NCBI RefSeq assembly: GCF_014698935.1
Contig: NZ_JACVMN010000001.1
Location: 868,001-932,000, forward strand
From: Flagellimonas sp. S3867
Lineage (GTDB): Bacteria > Bacteroidota > Bacteroidia > Flavobacteriales > Flavobacteriaceae
DNA: 64,000 nt
Direction: 5' to 3'
Part shown: positions 54,915-63,541 of the stretch, piece after piece
How positions within the stretch are numbered: position 1 is the stretch's first letter
Layout of the letters: each line of letters opens with the position of its first letter
Notes under the pieces: generated by a model
What the model was told of the DNA's origin: nothing
Seen by the model: only the letters and a program-made list of their open reading frames with translations
Databases searched by the model: none
Made by a program: the position numbers and the translations under genes

Positions 54915-56807
54915 CTAGTAGAGTACCCTGAACTTAATGGTATTTTCCACATTTTTGAGCGCTCTTACCACTTCTTTGTTATATTCCTTGTCCAAATCGG
55001 TAATTACATAACCAACTTCACTATCTGTGGACAGGTATTGACCCGTAATATTCATCTCATATTCGGCTAAAACCTTACTGATCTCGGCCATTATTCCAGG
55101 AACATTTTTGTGGATATGCAGAAACCTATGGGAATTAATTTGTTTTGGCAGTCGAATGTTAGGAAAGTTAACCGCATCTACCGTATTTCCAGAATTGATA
55201 TAATCCATGATTTTGTTTGGCACAAAATCAGCTATATCGCGCTGGGCTTCCTCAGTACTTCCCCCAACGTGAGGAGTAAGAATCACATTTGGAATACCTT
55301 GCAACGAAGTTTCAAAACTTCCATTACTGCGGGGTTCCGAAGGGTATACATCTACAGCGGCTCCACTCAATTTTCCAATTTTAAGAGCATTGGTAAGGGC
55401 TTCAATGTCAACTACAAAACCTCTGGATAGATTAATGAGCATAGCACCATCTCTCATTTGGTTGATTTCATGCTCACCAATAAAATTCTTGTTTGCTTTG
55501 TTGTCATCCACATGAAGTGTCACCACATCGGAAATGGAGAGTAAATCCTCAAGACTGCTACATTTTGTGGCATTACCCAATGCCAATTTATCCGCAACGT
55601 CATAATAATAAACGCGCATACCAACAGCTTCCGCCAAAACGGACATCTGTTTTCCAATGTTGCCATACCCGACAATACCAAGGTTTTTACCGCGAACCTC
55701 TCTTGAGTTAATGGCAGTTTTGTTCCATTCTCCTTTATGGATTTCGCTACTACGTGTAAAAACATTACGCATTAGCATAATAATTTGTCCTAATGCCAAC
55801 TCAACTACCGAACGTGTATTGCTGTATGGTGCGTTGAAAACAACTACTCCTTTCCTTTTTGCCGCTTCAAGGTTAATTTGAGTAGTTCCGATACAAAAAG
55901 CACCTACTACCAATAGTTTATTGGCCGCTTCCAATACCTTTTCGGTTACTTGGGTCTTCGAACGAATTCCCAGCACATGGACGCCTTTAATTTTTTCGAT
56001 AAGCTCTTCTTCGGGAAGACTATGTTTGACCAACTCCACTGAAAAACCATCCTCAGAAAGGTTGTCGAATGCAGCTGGGTGTACATTTTCAAGCAACAAA
56101 ATCTTAATTCTGTTCTTGGGATATGAAAGGTTTCTAGGCAAATCGTTTACAAATAAAAATTCATCCAAATTTGGAGTCACATGATCCGCATTGTTCGCAG
56201 CTTTTTCGCGATGTACGTTTTCCGTATAGGCAAAAAACTTATCGGCAATTCCGGCCTCTCTCATCACATAATCACTATAGCCATCACCAATTACCTGCAC
56301 CTCACCCTCCAAATCAAGTTTTTTCAGACACTCAATCTTACCATTGTGCGTCGCTAAAACATTTTCCTCATCAAAACCGACAATATTTCCCTCATCATCA
56401 AATTTGAAGGTATTGGCATATACACGTTCCGACGGAATGTTATATGCTTCAACAATAGGATCTATAAACTCCTTAAAGCCACATGAAATTACATAAATAT
56501 CGTCAGAAAATTTCTCGAAGAACTCTTTGTTGGAGGCAATTGACTTTGAAATCTTCTGGTGCAATTCGCTTACCAAACCATCTAAATCATTCCTATGCGC
56601 ATTCAGAAGACGTATCCTTCTCTCTAAAGATTCGGTAAAAGAAATATCACCATCTATACCCAGATTGGTAATGTTTTGGATTTCTTGAATAATCTCTTCC
56701 TTGTTCGATTTGCCCTGAAGTGTCATCTCGGCCAAAACATCCAATGCTTCTACCCTTGTAAGGGTACTGTCAAAATCAAAAACGTACTTGCGTCCCACCT
56801 CTATCAT
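54915..56807 (-). CDS. Fused phosphoserine phosphatase / D-3-phosphoglycerate dehydrogenase
   Basis: 630 aa from ATG at 56807 (TTG four codons earlier rejected). Residues about 1-215 are a SerB-type HAD phosphatase: nucleophile Asp11 in FDFDSTLT, SCGFKEF, Lys157 in NGKIECL and Asp175-region VIGDGYSD. Residues about 230-630 are SerA: Arg-Ser in GIRSKT, NAD-binding GYGNIGK (380-386), Arg462 in LSRG, Glu491 and His513 in PHVGGST, then a C-terminal ACT domain (IHKNVPGIMAEIS onward) for serine feedback. It would catalyse the first and last steps of serine synthesis in one chain. No serC nearby. Confidence 0.88.
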   Translation of the reverse strand: MIEVGRKYVFDFDSTLTRVEALDVLAEMTLQGKSNKEEIIQEIQNITNLGIDGDISFTESLERRIRLLNAHRNDLDGLVSELHQKISKSIASNKEFFEKFSDDIYVISCGFKEFIDPIVEAYNIPSERVYANTFKFDDEGNIVGFDEENVLATHNGKIECLKKLDLEGEVQVIGDGYSDYVMREAGIADKFFAYTENVHREKAANNADHVTPNLDEFLFVNDLPRNLSYPKNRIKILLLENVHPAAFDNLSEDGFSVELVKHSLPEEELIEKIKGVHVLGIRSKTQVTEKVLEAANKLLVVGAFCIGTTQINLEAAKRKGVVVFNAPYSNTRSVVELALGQIIMLMRNVFTRSSEIHKGEWNKTAINSREVRGKNLGIVGYGNIGKQMSVLAEAVGMRVYYYDVADKLALGNATKCSSLEDLLSISDVVTLHVDDNKANKNFIGEHEINQMRDGAMLINLSRGFVVDIEALTNALKIGKLSGAAVDVYPSEPRSNGSFETSLQGIPNVILTPHVGGSTEEAQRDIADFVPNKIMDYINSGNTVDAVNFPNIRLPKQINSHRFLHIHKNVPGIMAEISKVLAEYEMNITGQYLSTDSEVGYVITDLDKEYNKEVVRALKNVENTIKFRVLY

Positions 56808-56953
56808 GAATTGCTTCAAAAATTAAGAGCTAAAATTAAACATAAAATCCATCCACGGAATGGGATGCGCTCAAAATGGACCTATAAATGTGGATATATC
56901 AAAAATCAGGGGTAAAAAGTTTCAAAATGGCATTTACATAGCCATTTTTAGGT

Positions 56954-57400
56954 TCAAAACCAACGTCGGGTCGCTTTACAATAGGCCTTGTATGCCTTAC
57001 CAAACATTTTGGTAAGTGCCTTTTCTTCATGTTTGATCTGAAAGTGGTTCATATAATACACAAAACCGGCTGCTAAAAGTGTATTAAATGCGTTGCCCAG
57101 TTTTAATCCAAAAGCCAGTAACATTAAAAGCATTCCCAAATACATTGGGTTTCGTGAATATTTGAAAATTCCGTTGGTCACCAAGGTGCTGGTTTTTGAC
57201 AAATCCATCGGATTTGTGGTGGTTTTCGCCCGGACAAACTGAATGATTCCAAAAAGGATAACCAAAATCGCCATCGCAAACAGGAAGGTTGATAACTCCT
57301 TTCTCCCAAAAAACTCAAAATCACCGACCGGTAAAAACTTGGCAAGGAGGTACATCAGAAATCCAAAAATCAACATGACCAGAGCAGGTATAATCTTCAT
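56954..57400 (-). CDS. Isoprenylcysteine carboxyl methyltransferase (ICMT/PEMT)-family membrane protein
   Basis: 148 aa with four hydrophobic segments. [25 protein letters not shown] (about 74-98) and [24 protein letters not shown] at the end are the SAM-binding signature blocks of ICMT/PEMT-like methyltransferases. Bacterial members methylate lipids or small hydrophobic molecules; the substrate here is unknown. It is divergent from the HAM1 gene, with about 60 nt between starts. Confidence 0.85.
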   Translation of the reverse strand: MKIIPALVMLIFGFLMYLLAKFLPVGDFEFFGRKELSTFLFAMAILVILFGIIQFVRAKTTTNPMDLSKTSTLVTNGIFKYSRNPMYLGMLLMLLAFGLKLGNAFNTLLAAGFVYYMNHFQIKHEEKALTKMFGKAYKAYCKATRRWF

Positions 57401-57432
57401 TTAAAATGGAATAAAGTGAGGTTCGAAATTAC

Positions 57433-57440
57433 TACTTTTG
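57433..57440 (+). promoter_or_regulatory. -7 promoter element of the HAM1-family gene
   Basis: TACTTTTG, a perfect TAnnTTTG, 23 nt before the TTG start at 57464. It excludes the upstream ATG at 57416 as a start. Confidence 0.45.
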
Positions 57441-57463
57441 GCTTTCCATTTACAAACCTTGTT

Positions 57464-58045
57464 TTGAAAATTGTTTTTGCCACCCACAACGCAAATAAAC
57501 TTGAAGAGGTCAGAAAGTTGCTTCCCAAGGAAATCCAACTGCTATCTCTTGATGATATCGGATGCTCTGAGGACATTCCTGAAACCGGTAAAACTTTAGA
57601 GGAAAATGCCAAAATCAAAGCTGATTATGTAACCCAAGGTTACGGTTTGGATTGTTTTTCTGATGACACAGGACTTCTTGTAGATGCTTTACAAGGTGCA
57701 CCCGGTGTTTATTCGGCGCGATATGCCGGAGAACAAAAAAGTGCCCAGGGCAATATGGTCAAAATTTTAAGTGAGCTTAACGGCAATGGCAACAGGAATG
57801 CCTATTTTAAAACGGTGATTCATTTAAATCTTCAGAATCATAGCTACGTTTTTGAGGGTATTGTCAACGGCCAAATTACGGAAGAGCAACATGGTTCCGG
57901 TGGTTTTGGCTATGACCCCATATTTAAACCTGAAGGGTTTGAGCAAACTTTTGGTGAGCTTCCAATGGAAACCAAAAATTCCATAAGTCACAGAGCCAGA
58001 GCAGTTCAGAAACTGGTTGACTTTCTTAAAAACCAATCAAGCTAG
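57464..58045 (+). CDS. rdgB: Non-canonical purine NTP pyrophosphatase, RdgB/HAM1 family
   Basis: 193 aa from a TTG start that yields (M)[15 protein letters not shown], the exact family opening; the in-frame ATG at 57416 precedes the promoter box. [23 protein letters not shown] contains the catalytic Asp pair, and [11 protein letters not shown] and [11 protein letters not shown] complete the signature. It removes ITP, dITP and XTP from the nucleotide pool. The helicase promoter follows 21 nt after the stop. Confidence 0.94.
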   Translation: MKIVFATHNANKLEEVRKLLPKEIQLLSLDDIGCSEDIPETGKTLEENAKIKADYVTQGYGLDCFSDDTGLLVDALQGAPGVYSARYAGEQKSAQGNMVKILSELNGNGNRNAYFKTVIHLNLQNHSYVFEGIVNGQITEEQHGSGGFGYDPIFKPEGFEQTFGELPMETKNSISHRARAVQKLVDFLKNQSS

Positions 58046-58066
58046 TTAAAAGTCTTTAAATAAGTG

Positions 58067-58074
58067 TACCTTTG
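58067..58074 (+). promoter_or_regulatory. -7 promoter element of the DEAD-box helicase gene
   Basis: TACCTTTG, a perfect TAnnTTTG. Transcription near 58079 would leave an untranslated leader of about 107 nt, the longest in the window apart from the RNA gene. Confidence 0.5.
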
Positions 58075-58105
58075 CGCCTTTATTAACGCCGCCGGTATGG
58101 GCAAG

Positions 58106-58154
58106 GTGTTGCGAGGGGCTCGAATAGGTATTACAAAATCGCTCTATGCAACAC
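58106..58154 (+). promoter_or_regulatory. Candidate structured leader of the DEAD-box gene
   Basis: GTGTTGC at 58106-58112 pairs perfectly with GCAACAC at 58148-58154. An inner hairpin CGAG/CTCG lies within. Long structured leaders are known for cold-inducible helicases such as csdA; a regulatory role here is inference. Confidence 0.4.
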
Positions 58155-58185
58155 AACATATTTGCGATTTAAGGTATATACCAAA

Positions 58186-59958
58186 ATGTCAAAATTTGAA
58201 ACCCTGGGGTTGGACAAACCCCTATTGGATGCTATATCCGATCTTGGATTTGAAACTCCATCAGAAGTACAAGAAAAATCAATCCCTATTTTATTGGAGC
58301 AAGAGACCGATTTAGTCGCTCTTGCACAAACAGGAACAGGAAAAACCGCCGCATTTGGTTTTCCCATGATCCAAAAGATTCAGGCAGAGAGTAGGACCAC
58401 CCAAGGGCTAATCCTCTCCCCGACCCGTGAACTTTGTTTGCAGATCACCAATGAACTTAAATTATACTCCAAATATGTCAAGGGACTAAATACCGTTGCC
58501 ATTTATGGAGGAGCGAGCATAACCGATCAAGCACGGCAAATAAAACGTGGTGCCCAAATTGTTGTTGCCACCCCGGGCAGGATGAAGGATATGATCGGCA
58601 GAGGCATGGTCGATATTTCCAAAATCGATTATTGTGTGCTCGATGAAGCAGATGAAATGCTGAACATGGGCTTTTATGAGGATATCAAGGATATTCTTTC
58701 CAATACGCCCGAAGAAAAATTCACTTGGTTGTTTTCGGCAACCATGCCCAAAGAAGTTGGCTCCATCGCCAAAAAATTCATGCGTAAACCTGTGGAGATA
58801 ACCGTGGGAACCAAAAATGCAGGAGTATCTACGGTACAACATGAGTATTATTTGGTAGGTGGCCGTGACCGTTATCCTGCCCTAAAACGCTTGGCAGATG
58901 CAAATCCTGGCATTTTCTCTGTGATATTTTGCCGTACCAAACGCGATACGCAAAGAGTAGCCGAAAAACTTATTGAAGATGGTTATAATGCAGGAGCTTT
59001 GCACGGAGATCTTAGCCAAAACCAACGTGATTTGGTCATGAATTCCTTCCGAAAAAAGCAGGTTCAAATGCTAGTGGCCACTGATGTTGCGGCTCGTGGA
59101 ATTGATGTTGATGATATTACACACGTTATCAATTATCAGCTTCCGGATGAGATAGAAACCTACACCCACCGAAGCGGACGAACAGGTAGAGCTGGTAAAT
59201 CTGGAATTTCGATGGTCATAGTTACTCGTTCTGAAACTCGGAAGATCAAGGCGATTGAAAAGAAAATCAAACAGGATTTTATCTCTAAAAAAATTCCCAC
59301 CGGAATTGAAATCTGTGAGATACAGCTATACCATCTGGCCAATAGGATCAAAGAAACCGAAGTCAATACAGAAATTGACAATTACCTTCCTGCCATCAAC
59401 GATGTACTCGATGGTTTGGATAGAGAGGAACTGATCAAAAAAATTGTCTCGGTTGAATTTACCCGCTTCTATAACTATTATAGTAAAACCCGTGATCTTA
59501 ATTCTACCGAAGGTAGTCGGGATAGAGGTGAACGTGGATCAAAAAGTGATGCCCCATCAAATGGGTCAGTGCGATACTTTATCAATGTAGGTGAACGGGA
59601 TGGATACGATTGGATGTCCTTAAAAGATTTTCTACGGGAAACCTTAAACTTGGAAAAAGAGGATGTCTTTAATGTTGACACCAAGGATAGCTTTTCATTC
59701 TTCAACTCCGATGCTCAGCATACCGAATTCATTCTTCAAACATTTACAGAATTTAAAGTCAATGGTCGCTTTATCAATGTAGAAGTTTCGAAAGACCCTG
59801 GAGGGGCAAGAAAAGGTAGAAATCGAGACAGAAAAAGAGGACATCGAAAAGGTGGTGATGGCGGATATAGAAAAGGCGGTGACACTAAATCCTTTAGAGG
59901 AGGTAAAAAAGGTGGTTCTGGTAGAAGAGGTGGCAAAAAGAAGCCCGGTTTCTATTAG
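58186..59958 (+). CDS. DEAD-box RNA helicase with DbpA-type RNA-binding domain
   Basis: 590 aa from MSKFETLGLDK (TTG 24 nt earlier rejected). Helicase motifs: Q motif FETPSEVQEKSIP, Walker A AQTGTGKT (47-54), PTREL, DEAD (153-156), SAT, and HRSGRTGRAG. A DbpA RNA-recognition domain follows (SVRYFINVGERDGYDWMSLKDFLRE), then a basic Gly/Arg/Lys-rich tail of about 50 residues (RKGRNRDRKRGHRKGG). The set matches CsdA/DeaD helicases in ribosome assembly and cold adaptation. The long leader and own promoter fit that role. Confidence 0.93.
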   Translation: MSKFETLGLDKPLLDAISDLGFETPSEVQEKSIPILLEQETDLVALAQTGTGKTAAFGFPMIQKIQAESRTTQGLILSPTRELCLQITNELKLYSKYVKGLNTVAIYGGASITDQARQIKRGAQIVVATPGRMKDMIGRGMVDISKIDYCVLDEADEMLNMGFYEDIKDILSNTPEEKFTWLFSATMPKEVGSIAKKFMRKPVEITVGTKNAGVSTVQHEYYLVGGRDRYPALKRLADANPGIFSVIFCRTKRDTQRVAEKLIEDGYNAGALHGDLSQNQRDLVMNSFRKKQVQMLVATDVAARGIDVDDITHVINYQLPDEIETYTHRSGRTGRAGKSGISMVIVTRSETRKIKAIEKKIKQDFISKKIPTGIEICEIQLYHLANRIKETEVNTEIDNYLPAINDVLDGLDREELIKKIVSVEFTRFYNYYSKTRDLNSTEGSRDRGERGSKSDAPSNGSVRYFINVGERDGYDWMSLKDFLRETLNLEKEDVFNVDTKDSFSFFNSDAQHTEFILQTFTEFKVNGRFINVEVSKDPGGARKGRNRDRKRGHRKGGDGGYRKGGDTKSFRGGKKGGSGRRGGKKKPGFY

Positions 59959-60033
59959 TTAATTCTATATTAAATAGGAGGACACTCATGTTTATTTTTG
60001 TTTGTTTAGTACTTTTATACCTACAACGATTGC

Positions 60034-60810
60034 ATGAGAAGAAAGTTACTTATACTATTTGCCTTAGTTTCTGCTATTGGTTATTCCCAGGATGACAATG
60101 AAATCCCTTTAGAGGGTGAACTCAATGCAACCGTGGTCAACGCCCAGACCAGTTTTCCTTTGGAAAGTGTACACATCATCAACCTGAACAAGGTTGTGGG
60201 TACCATTACCAACCAAAAAGGAAAATTTAGCATTAGAGCTGCCGTAAATGACACCCTGTATCTTTCTTTTTTGGGTTTTAAATCACAAAAAGTACGGGTG
60301 ACCAACGACATGTTCAAGTTTGAGGACACAGAAATAGCACTTACCGAATTGGCCTATGCATTGGAAGAAGTCATTGTAAGACCTTACCAGTTAACCGGTT
60401 ATTTGGAGATTGATGTAAAGAACCTGCCTATAAACAACGCCTATCAATATAGTATTTCGGGGCTTTCCAAGAGTTACGAAGCGGGCAACAAGAACCCTAG
60501 CGCAGTAACCAAAGTTTTAGGAGCTATTCTAAATCCAGCTGATCTTTTACGTAATCTTTTCGGCAAAAAACCAAGGCAAATGCGCAAATTAAGACAGATG
60601 AAGGAAGATGATGATATAAGAAATCTGTTGGCCTCCAAATTTGACAGAGAGACGTTGACAGAGCTTCTTCAGCTTGAAAAAGTTGATATTCAAGATATTT
60701 TGAACAACTGCAATTATTCGAAATCGTTTATAAACACTGCGAACGACCTGCAGATTCTTGATGCCATCTCTAGCTGCTACGAAGAGTATAAAGTACTGAA
60801 CAGACGCTGA
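60034..60810 (+). CDS. Secreted carboxypeptidase-like regulatory-domain protein
   Basis: 258 aa. Signal peptide MRRKLLILFALVSAIGYSQ. Residues about 27-110 form a carboxypeptidase regulatory-like domain: ELNATVVNAQTSFPLESVHIINLNKVVG, TITNQKGKFSIRA and DTLYLSFLGFKSQKV, the same fold as at the front of TonB receptors but without plug or barrel. ALEEVIVRPYQLTGYLEID would be the plug entry in a receptor. The C-terminal half is charged and helical (GKKPRQMRKLRQMKEDDD). Likely periplasmic; unknown partner. Confidence 0.8.
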   Translation: MRRKLLILFALVSAIGYSQDDNEIPLEGELNATVVNAQTSFPLESVHIINLNKVVGTITNQKGKFSIRAAVNDTLYLSFLGFKSQKVRVTNDMFKFEDTEIALTELAYALEEVIVRPYQLTGYLEIDVKNLPINNAYQYSISGLSKSYEAGNKNPSAVTKVLGAILNPADLLRNLFGKKPRQMRKLRQMKEDDDIRNLLASKFDRETLTELLQLEKVDIQDILNNCNYSKSFINTANDLQILDAISSCYEEYKVLNRR

Positions 60811-60907
60811 TATTGATGCTTTTCCATGGGTGCTATCCCCTGTTGAAACGGTAAATAAATTTTATATTTCCGTATTCATTTTATAGTTTTAGACAAAATC
60901 CCAAAAA

Positions 60908-62593
60908 ATGAAAAAACTACTTGCTATCATGTCCCTATTGTCTTTTCTTTTGGGTTGTAAAGAAGTACAAAAAAAACCTCAAGAAGATACGCAGGTGGTT
61001 GAAAATCAAATTGAAGAAAAGAAAGTTCCCTTTGTTTGGGAAGGCGCAAATGTCTATTTCCTTTTAACCGATCGTTTTAATAAGGGAAATGCAGAATCCG
61101 CTACCCATTTTGATAGAAATGAGGAAACAGCCCTTCTTCGAGGTTTTGAAGGAGGGGATTTGACCGGTATTACCCAAAAAATAGAAGAAGGATACTTTAC
61201 CGACCTGGGCATCAATGCCATTTGGTTTACCCCTATTGTTGAACAGGTTCACGGTCCTACCAACGAAGGCACAGGAAACACTTATGGCTACCATGGCTAT
61301 TGGGCCAAGGATTGGACCGCTATTGACCCCAATTTTGGGACACGTAAAGATTTGGAGAAACTGGTAAAAACCGCACATTCCAAAGGAATTCGCGTGTTGT
61401 TGGATGTAGTTTTGAATCATACCGGGCCGGTAACCGAAAAAGACCCTGTTTGGCCTGAAGATTGGGTAAGAACAGGACCCAAATGCGAGTTTACCACCTA
61501 CGAAAACACTACCGCTTGCACATTGGTAGAGAATCTTCCTGATATTTTAACAGAATCTGATGAGCCCGTAGAGCTTCCCGATGCCCTTTTGGCCAAATGG
61601 AAAGAAGAAGGCCGATTAAGTCAAGAGTTGGACGAACTTCAGTTGTTCTTTGAGCGTACCGGGTATCCTAGAGCACCGCGTTTTTATATCATAAAATGGC
61701 TTACCGATTATATCAATGATTTTGGTGTAGATGGTTTTCGCGTGGATACTGTGAAACACGTAAACGAAAACGCGTGGACAGATTTGTACACGGAAGCGAC
61801 TTATGCATTTGAAACATGGAAGAAGAAAAATCCGAAACACGTGCTGGACGACTGCTCATTCTATATGGTTGGGGAGGTTTACAATTATGGGATTTCAGGT
61901 GGACGTGAATTCGATTTTGGAGATAAAAAGGTAGATTACTTTGACTACGGTTTTAAAAGTCTCATCAATTTCGATTTAAAAACTGATGCCCAAAAGGATT
62001 ACGAAACTATTTTCAAGAAATACAACAAACTGCTCAACACCAAACTCAAAGGGAAAAGTGTCTTGAACTATCTCACATCCCATGATGATGGTAGTCCTTT
62101 TGACAAAGAACGCAAAAGACCTTTTTACACGGCCAATGTATTACTGTTGACTCCCGGAGCATCACAAGTGTACTATGGCGATGAAACTGCAAGAAGTTTG
62201 ATTATCGAAGGTACTGAGGGAGATGCCACTCTGCGTTCGTTTATGAATTGGGAAGAATTGGATAGCCTGCCCCAAACCCAAAAAATACACAAGCACTGGC
62301 AAAAATTAGGACAGTTTCGAAGAAATCATCCCGCAGTTGGTGCTGGACGTCACAAAAGATTGGCTAAATCGCCTTACGTATTTTCCAGAACCTATATGGA
62401 TGGGGATTACAAGGATAAGGTTGTGGTCGGTTTGGATTTACCTAAAGGTAAAAAATCCCTTTGGGTAAAGGGATTCTTTGGTGATGGCACAAAATTGTTT
62501 GACACCTATTCTGAAACAGAGGTTATGGTCAATAAGGGAAAAGTTATTCTCGAAAATGACTTTGATATTGCCCTTTTAGAATTGGTTGAATAA
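60908..62593 (+). CDS. GH13 alpha-amylase-family lipoprotein
   Basis: 561 aa. Lipobox FLLGC (Cys17) after a short signal peptide, so it is a lipoprotein of the envelope or cell surface. Catalytic (beta/alpha)8 barrel: NVYFLLTDRFNKGN, YHGYWAKDWTAIDPNFGT, LLDVVLNHTG, nucleophile Asp280 in GFRVDTVKH, acid/base Glu323 in MVGEVYN, and Asp393 in LTSHDDGS. It hydrolyses alpha-glucans or maltodextrins; fine specificity is unclear. The stop abuts the convergent VOC stop (TAATTA). Confidence 0.93.
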   Translation: MKKLLAIMSLLSFLLGCKEVQKKPQEDTQVVENQIEEKKVPFVWEGANVYFLLTDRFNKGNAESATHFDRNEETALLRGFEGGDLTGITQKIEEGYFTDLGINAIWFTPIVEQVHGPTNEGTGNTYGYHGYWAKDWTAIDPNFGTRKDLEKLVKTAHSKGIRVLLDVVLNHTGPVTEKDPVWPEDWVRTGPKCEFTTYENTTACTLVENLPDILTESDEPVELPDALLAKWKEEGRLSQELDELQLFFERTGYPRAPRFYIIKWLTDYINDFGVDGFRVDTVKHVNENAWTDLYTEATYAFETWKKKNPKHVLDDCSFYMVGEVYNYGISGGREFDFGDKKVDYFDYGFKSLINFDLKTDAQKDYETIFKKYNKLLNTKLKGKSVLNYLTSHDDGSPFDKERKRPFYTANVLLLTPGASQVYYGDETARSLIIEGTEGDATLRSFMNWEELDSLPQTQKIHKHWQKLGQFRRNHPAVGAGRHKRLAKSPYVFSRTYMDGDYKDKVVVGLDLPKGKKSLWVKGFFGDGTKLFDTYSETEVMVNKGKVILENDFDIALLELVE

Positions 62594-62971
62594 TTATTCT
62601 CTGGAATGCAATGCAATTCGATTCCCCTCAGAATCTGAAAATACGCCCATATACCCAATATCTGGACTTATCTGTGTTTTTGGCCTAATGATTTTTCCTC
62701 CGGCACTTTCAATTCGGTCCAATTCATTTTGCACATTGGAGCTGGCAAAATATATCAGTACGCCATCAGTCTCACTGGGTTTATAACTCTCTTGCTGAAT
62801 TAAGGAGCCATTGGCTCCGGGCTTTCCTTCAGCCCATGGAAACCATCCCATTAGAGTACCTCCAAAATCCTGTACTTGAACGTCTATCTGAAAAACCGCA
62901 TCGTAAAAAGCTTTGGCCCGATCCATGTTCGTAACCGGAATTTCAAACCAGCCTACCATATTTTGTTCCAT
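62594..62971 (-). CDS. VOC-family (glyoxalase/bleomycin-resistance-like) protein
   Basis: 125 aa. VGWFEIPVTNMDRAKAFYDAVFQIDVQ at the start and GYMGVFSDSEGNRIALHSRE at the end show the paired beta-alpha-beta-beta-beta modules of the VOC fold; PVTNMDRAKAFY and FSDSEGNRI.L are characteristic. Members bind metals or small ligands; the function here is unknown. It lies 2 nt after the SRPBCC gene, so the two are coupled. Confidence 0.88.
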   Translation of the reverse strand: MEQNMVGWFEIPVTNMDRAKAFYDAVFQIDVQVQDFGGTLMGWFPWAEGKPGANGSLIQQESYKPSETDGVLIYFASSNVQNELDRIESAGGKIIRPKTQISPDIGYMGVFSDSEGNRIALHSRE

Positions 62972-62973
62972 AA

Positions 62974-63501
62974 TTATTTCTCTAAAACCGCTTTTAAACT
63001 GGCTAACCCTTCTTCAAAATCTCCGCCAACAGCCTTGTCCATATTCATGAACAACATAAAAATACTGGTCGGGAATTTGTTTTTTCCTGAAAAGCCCCAA
63101 GTAACCTTAGTGTTACCTGAACCTACATCTTCCGTAATTAAATAAGCATCAGAAGTGGATTTCCATGGCTTTAAGAAACGGAGTTCAGATTCAACACGCT
63201 CACCATCCACAATTTTAGTTAACTCTTGCTCCCCTTCACCAACCTCTTTGTTCCCAAGCCAATAACTCGTAGCTCCCACTTCTCCATCAGTTCCTGTGAA
63301 CTTCTTTTCCATATTGGGGTCTTTTTTATTCCAAGGGGACCATGCATCTTGATTTTTCAAAAAACGAAGATTCTCAAAAACTTCATTCTTGGGTTTGGCA
63401 ATTTCTATAGATCTAGAGACGTCATAGCTTTTTGGCGCGATCATTGCCAATATCAGAATCAATAAAACGATTCCTGCTAAAATGTAAAGTAGTGTAGTCA
63501 T
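62974..63501 (-). CDS. Membrane-anchored SRPBCC (polyketide cyclase-like) protein
   Basis: 175 aa. One N-terminal transmembrane segment (LLYILAGIVLLILILAMIA, 4-22), then an SRPBCC/START-like ligand-binding domain: YDVSRSIEIAKPKNEVFENLRFLKNQDAWSPWNK, a region typical of polyketide cyclase_2 proteins, and VTWGFSGKNKFPTSIF. Ligand unknown. First gene of a two-gene unit with VOC. Confidence 0.85.
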   Translation of the reverse strand: MTTLLYILAGIVLLILILAMIAPKSYDVSRSIEIAKPKNEVFENLRFLKNQDAWSPWNKKDPNMEKKFTGTDGEVGATSYWLGNKEVGEGEQELTKIVDGERVESELRFLKPWKSTSDAYLITEDVGSGNTKVTWGFSGKNKFPTSIFMLFMNMDKAVGGDFEEGLASLKAVLEK

Positions 63502-63541
63502 TTGATTTAAAAATTGGTTACCTCCTAAAATACAAAAAAGT

